64,000 bases of DNA, taken from Musa acuminata AAA Group (Eukaryota > Streptophyta > Magnoliopsida > Zingiberales > Musaceae). How positions within the stretch are numbered: position 1 is the stretch's first letter; every line of letters begins with the position of its first letter. This document shows, one piece after another, positions 59,721-64,000 of this stretch. Position numbers and translations under genes: made by a program. The stretch spans positions 31,433,501 to 31,497,500 of the forward strand of contig NC_088342.1 in NCBI RefSeq assembly GCF_036884655.1, given 5' to 3'. Under the pieces are notes generated by a model. That model was not told the origin of the DNA. It worked only from the letters and a program-made list of their open reading frames with translations, and ran no database searches.

Positions 59721-61190
59721 GGAAGAGATGGATGCTTTTCAGAAGAACCACACTTATGATTTGGTGCTACTACCAAATGGAATGAAGGCCTTGAAGAACA
59801 AGTGGGTTTTCAGATTGAAGACTCAAGAATATTATTCTCAACTAAAGTACAAAGCTAGATTGGTTGTGAAAGGCTTTGGTCAAAAGAAAGGTATTGACTT
59901 TGAAGAGATTTTTTCTCTTATTGTTAAAATGTCTTCTATTCGTGTTGCTCTTGGTATTGCTGCTAGCCAGGACTTGGAGGTTGAATAGTTAAATGTAAAG
60001 ATAGCTTTCCTTCATGAGGATTTGGAGGAGGAAATTTATATGGAGCAACCAGAAGGCTTCAAAGTCAAAGGTAAAGAGAACTTTGTCTGCAAATTGAAGA
60101 AGAGCTTGTATGGGCTAAAGCAAGCTCTAAGATAGTGGTATAGAAAATTTGATTCATTTATGATAAAAAATGGATACAAAAGAACGGCTTTAGATTATTG
60201 TGTGTACATCAAATGGTTTGATGAGGATTTTATTATTCTCTTACTTTATGTTAATGACATGCTTATTCTTGGGAAAGATATGTCTAAAATTGATAGATTG
60301 AAGGAGCTGAGTGAGTCTTTTGCAATGAAGGATATGGGGCCAGCAAAGCAAATACTGGGTATGCAGATTTCCCGTGATAGAAAAAATAAGAAGATTTGGT
60401 TGTCATAGGAGAAATACATCGAGAAGGTATTGGAAAGATTCAGTATGAGCAATGTAAAACTAATTGGTTCTCCTCTTGCAGGTCACTTCAAGTTGTGCTC
60501 AGAACAGAGTCCGTCAAGTGATGAGGAGAAGAAGAAAATGCAAAAGGTTCCTTATGCTTTAGCAGTTGGAAGTTTAATGTATGCAATGGTATGTACGAGG
60601 CTAGACATCGCATATGTAGTTGGTGTTACTAGCAGATTTCTTATAAATCCAGGCAAAAAGCACTAAGCAGTAGTGAAGTGGATTTTTAGATATCTCAAAG
60701 GGAGCTCTAATGTTTGTTTAAGCTTTGGAGGTGGACCACATGTGTTGACAGGTTACACAGATGCAGATATAGTAAGAGATATAGATACGAGGAAGTCTAC
60801 TTCAGGTTATGTACTTACTTTTGTAGGGGGAGTTGTGTCATGGCAATCCAGGTTGCAAAGGTGTATTGCTCTCTCCACCACAGAAGCAGAATATATTGCT
60901 GCTATAGAGGTATCCAAAGAAATGTTATGGATGAAAGAATTCTTACAAGAATTGGAGCTGAAATAGGAAAATTATATGGTGCATTGTGACAGCTAGAGTG
61001 ACATCCATTTGTGTAAGAACCCAATGTTTCATTCCAAGTCAAAGCATATAGATGTCAAATACCACTGGATTCGAAATGTATTTGAAGAGAAGCAGTTGCA
61101 GCTTTAGAAAATTCACACAGATGACAACGGAGCAGACATATTGACAAAAACTTTACCAAAAGAAAGATAGGAGATATACTGACAGCTGGT
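59721..61190 (+). pseudogene. Element G reverse transcriptase and RNase H
   Basis: [59 protein letters not shown]. The active site reads LLLYVNDMLIL: YVND in place of YVDD, so the catalytic aspartate pair is damaged. RNase H: GYTDADIVRDIDTRKSTSGY, LSTTEAEYIAAIEVSKEMLW, then SKSKHIDVKYHWIRN and ADILTKTLPKER. In-frame stops include TAG near 59986, 60133, 60406, 60964, 60991 and 61108, all at positions where glutamine fits. Confidence 0.88.
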
Positions 61191-61240
61191 CAGCATGGCT
61201 TCACATTGAGGAGTCATGGGACAACCTCCCTTATGGGCTG

Positions 61241-61251
61241 AAGGGGGAGGT
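61241..61251 (+). other. Element G polypurine tract
   Basis: AAGGGGGAGGT directly before the 3' LTR. Confidence 0.85.
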
Positions 61252-61858
61252 TATTGGGCTGGCAGCCCATATTCAGCCCATGTGGGTTTTATCAGCCCAT
61301 AGCCCACAGCCTCTCTTAACCTAACCCTAGATCAATATAAGGGGGGTTTGGTGGCTACGTTTTTATGCGAAGGTGGCTGCGTTTTTTGGGCAGAAAAGGG
61401 CAGCAATGTGGTGATCTTCGCAGTAGCAAAGAGGAGAAGAAAAAGGTAGAAAAGCAAGAGAAAGAAATGGAAGAAAACAAGGACAATGCAAAGAGACTGT
61501 TCTCAATCATCTAGCAGTGTTCTCATCTCAGGTTAGATCAAATCTACAGTAGACTCTTGCTGTGATTACTTGGGGAGGTTTTATATATCATGGACAGTGA
61601 CGCGTGATCATTGTATCCCAGTTATTCTCTTGTGATTGTTGCTAGGGTTTAGGGCAAGAGATTAAGATTTGTATATTCATTATTCTCATAGTGGATTATC
61701 TCTAGTTTGCCACGTGATTTTTACCCTTCACATTGGAGGAGTTTTCTACGTATATCTTGGTATTCTATTTGATTGTGATTTCATTTAATTCCGCTGTATA
61801 TCATGGTCCGTTAGTATTTGTTCATATACAAAGGTTATTCCACTTTATATCCCCATTA
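61252..61858 (+). repeat. Element G 3' LTR
   Basis: Partner of 56632-57235. The first bases are TATTGGGCTGG (TG changed to TA) and the last are CCCCATTA (CA changed to TA), both C-to-T or G-to-A changes. Confidence 0.88.
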
Positions 61859-62800
61859 GTTAGGTGTGATCCATGCCGTCTCAAGCTCCTCCACTGAGAA
61901 CTCTACCACGATATTCAACCGTGGCCTGAAAGTCTAGGGAAGCAAAAAAACAAGAACAGGAGCAACCATTAGAATCCCTAGGGAACAAAGAAATTTCCCT
62001 GCAAAGGGAGACACCTTTACGACAGGAGGCGCTCACATGGAAGAAGTCGAGGACGACGACAAGCAGTGGCTGGACAAGCGGGGTGATCACCCTCCCAGCC
62101 TTCTGTCGCTCCTGCTTCTCCCATCGGGTGACGGGGCGACGCTCCGACAGTGGAGGCTGCGCGGCGACGGAGGGGCGGGTGGAGAAGGCTCAGGCGGAAC
62201 GGGCCATAAGTCGTCCTCTGATTAGGAGGACCCTTCCGCTGGCAGGGATGGCGCGGTGCGGTGTCGTAAAATAATTTAATTAAAAAAATCAGAATTAGAA
62301 TTAGAGTGATTATAAATAATAAAGTATTTATTTTATTAATTTTTTAAAAAATTATAAATAGTAATAGAGTTGTTAATAGTAGAAAGGAATCTCTAGTAAG
62401 CTCCTTCCTATTATTTTTTTTATTTTTCAAAGGTGCCTTGAGATTTCTCAAATGATATCTTATTTTAAATAATGTCTAAAATACTCTTGCATTACACTCA
62501 ATGATATTGTTCTCATTAGGTTTAGAGTCATAGTGGGTGGACTGAATATAGCATTTTCAAGTAGATTTTATATTATTTTTATTATGATGGTTAAAATAGA
62601 TTTTTTTATTTAAGTGATATATTTTTAAATTATTATAAAATATTTATTTGAATCCTACTATAATACACAAATAATTTATAATATGTTATAGTTTCATTTG
62701 TTTGACTTATGGTGTTTTTTAATAGTATAAGATAGTGTCATGTTTTTTTTTTTTTTTTGTTAAGGTACTAAAAACTTTGTAAAGCTATTAAAAAAACAGA
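61859..62800. other. Intergenic DNA with a short GC-rich island
   Basis: 61870-62265 is moderately GC-rich (TGGCTGGACAAGCGGGGTG, GGCGGAACGGGCC) with small frames I do not recognise. The rest is AT-rich, with a T-run at about 62743-62758. No gene supported. Confidence 0.45.
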
Positions 62801-63210
62801 GTTAAGGTCCATTTTAATCTAGTTTTCATCATAGACCACTTAAACCCTTATAATTTATTCGTATCTAAAATAACTTGTATATTTTCAAAAACGTAATATA
62901 TAAGCCCCCGTTAAGTTTGAGTTAATAAACGTTATTGTCTGCTTACATGACATGTTGACTCATAATTAATCATTAATAAATAACACATATAATTTAATTT
63001 TAAAAAAGAATTAATATCCATTTTAGCCCTTGTGATTTTAGTTAGGAACCACTTAAGTCCTTCTGGTATACTCATGTTTAAAATAACCTCTATATTTTCA
63101 AAAACGTATCATATAAGTCCCTCTCATCAAGTCTGAGTTAACAATATATCAAGTCTGAATTAATAGCATAATAAACTATTAATATAATAACACATATAAT
63201 TTAAGTTTAA
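62801..63210 (+). repeat. Left inverted arm, two tandem units
   Basis: Units about 62801-63002 and 63003-63210. Unit starts GGTCCATTTTAATCTAG and ATATCCATTTTAGCCC. They end in AACACATATAATTTAA. Confidence 0.75.
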
Positions 63211-63214
63211 AAAA

Positions 63215-63535
63215 ATAGTAGAGGGCGGAGGTGGAGGTGATGGAGAGCTGGACCATCACGTCGTTGGCGTGGAGGGTGGGGACACAAGAGAGGACGAAAT
63301 GAGAGGTGATGGGGATGAAGACGCCCAAGAGGAGGAAGAGGCACCAAGAGACTATTGTATGCCTAATGTCGGACTGGTCGACGCATATGCACCTTAGGCA
63401 GGATTTGGAAGCTCCTAAGTTCGTCGTTAGCGTAGGAGAGGCTACGTGCATACAACGTCCTGCTAGGCAGCAGCGGCTTGGTGCTACTACTAGTGGTCGC
63501 TTCCACGACGATGCCTCCTCTCGTCATTGATGGTG
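63215..63535 (-). pseudogene. DUF3537-family membrane protein gene fragment
   Basis: On the minus strand one open frame reads LRCICVDQSDIRHTIVSW, then FLLLGVFIPITSHFVLSC, then NDVMVQLSITSTSALYYF. Plant DUF3537 proteins have LRW-VCVDQS near the N-terminus, then a membrane segment with PxxSHF-L-C and a YDVxVQLSLSS motif in this order. The fragment covers the first conserved region only, has R-C in place of the usual R-W, and runs into the inverted arm at its 3' end. The much higher GC content than the arms supports capture from a host gene. Identification is from memory of the family. Confidence 0.65.
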
Positions 63536-63544
63536 GTCTTAGTT

Positions 63545-63985
63545 TTTTTTAACTTAAATTATATGTATCATTATATTAATGATTTATTTTGAGTCAGCAT
63601 ATCACGTAAGCAGGCTTTAATGTTTGTTAACTCAGACTTGACGGGAGAAACTTATATACTATATATTTTTAAAGTATAAAGATTATTTTAGATACGAATA
63701 AACCATAAGGACTTAAGTAGTCTATGGTCAAAACCACATGGGCTAAAATAGATATTAATTATTTTTTAAACTTAAATTATATGTGTTATTATATTAACAG
63801 TTTATTGTGAGTCCGTATATCACATAAGCAAACTCTAACGTTTGTTAACTTAGACTTGACGGGAGGAGCTTATATGTTACGTTTTTTAAAATATATGTGT
63901 TATTTTAGGTACGAGTAAACCATAAGGGCTTAAGTGATCCATGGCCAAAACCATATAGACTAAAATAGATCTTAATCCTAAAAAT
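63545..63985 (-). repeat. Right inverted arm, two tandem units
   Basis: Reverse complement of the left arm, units about 63545-63755 and 63756-63985, with GACTTGACGGGAG and CATAAGG-CTTAAGT in each. Confidence 0.75.
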
Positions 63986-64000
63986 ATCATATTATCTCTT

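Larger units (their letters stand above)
56632..61858 (+). mobile_element. Element G: full-length decayed copia element
   Basis: A plus-strand Ty1/copia element of 5.2 kb with 604- and 607-bp LTRs. It has a primer binding site (57236), gag, protease, integrase, reverse transcriptase, RNase H and polypurine tract (61241) in normal order. The LTR pair differs at many positions, so it is older than B or D. I find no target duplication: flanks are ATATCC on the left and GTTAGG on the right. Many stops, mostly TAG where relatives have glutamine. Confidence 0.9.
62801..63985. mobile_element. Long-TIR DNA element with captured gene fragment (Pack-type)
   Basis: Two arms of about 400 bp in inverted orientation (about 62801-63210 and 63545-63985) enclose a GC-rich core of about 330 bp. 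Each arm is two tandem units of about 200 bp that share ATTTTAG-type heads, CACTTAAGTCC, AAAATAAC, TATATAAGTCCCTC and ACACATATAATTTAA. Long inverted repeats around a gene fragment are typical of Pack-MULEs; tandem structure inside the arms is also known for Mutator-like elements. No transposase is present. The outer ends and target duplication are not resolved, so the superfamily is unproven. Confidence 0.65.

Noticed and set aside
62037..62274. Two overlapping 62-63-codon ORFs
   Set aside because: Composition-driven; no similarity recognised.

Overview
This is nuclear DNA from a flowering plant. Two intron-containing host genes, many Ty1/copia LTR retrotransposons and long AT-rich intergenic stretches with microsatellites show this. 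The GC-rich last exon of the WRKY gene and the abundance of SIRE/Maximus-type copia elements suggest a monocot, possibly of the banana order. That placement is inference only. I see no bacterial genes, no CRISPR array and no rRNA or tRNA gene.

Region 1 (1-39,035) is a stack of nested retrotransposons. The oldest layer is a minus-strand SIRE/Maximus-type element (E). Into it went a plus-strand element of the same superfamily (A, 2436-32762, target duplication TGCAT). A was then hit twice. Element B (3134-18457, duplication GGTAG) landed in its 5' LTR, and element C (24643-32117, duplication GAGCG/GAGCT) landed in its 3' LTR. B was in turn split by element D (8393-15351, duplication TATAT/CATAT). 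C and D carry a gag gene and no pol. A has a deleted gag and, in place of pol, a second unrelated ORF. Only B and E carry recognisable integrase and reverse transcriptase, both broken. All Maximus-type LTRs here share a cluster of GC-rich palindromes. The untranslated leader of B carries four spaced stem-loops with one shared tip and four different stems.

Region 2 (39,036-47,086) holds AT-rich intergenic DNA and a complete group IIb WRKY transcription factor gene on the plus strand (six coding exons, 42972-45026, 548 aa). Several W-boxes lie upstream, and an upstream ATG overlaps the start out of frame. Long (AAT)n and (TA)n tracts follow.

Region 3 (47,087-50,544) is a Tork-like copia element (F) with a perfect ATATT target duplication. 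An internal deletion has removed reverse transcriptase and RNase H.

Region 4 (50,545-56,631) holds a minus-strand receptor-like kinase gene resembling Arabidopsis At1g78530 (five coding exons, 380 aa). A tandem duplication sits in its last intron. A short WD40-like gene fragment lies upstream.

Region 5 (56,632-61,858) is another complete-length but dead copia element (G). Most of its stop codons are TAG at positions where the family has glutamine.

Region 6 (61,859-64,000) ends in a DNA-transposon-like structure. Long inverted arms, each of two tandem units of about 200 bp, flank a GC-rich core that reads as a captured fragment of a DUF3537-family membrane protein gene.
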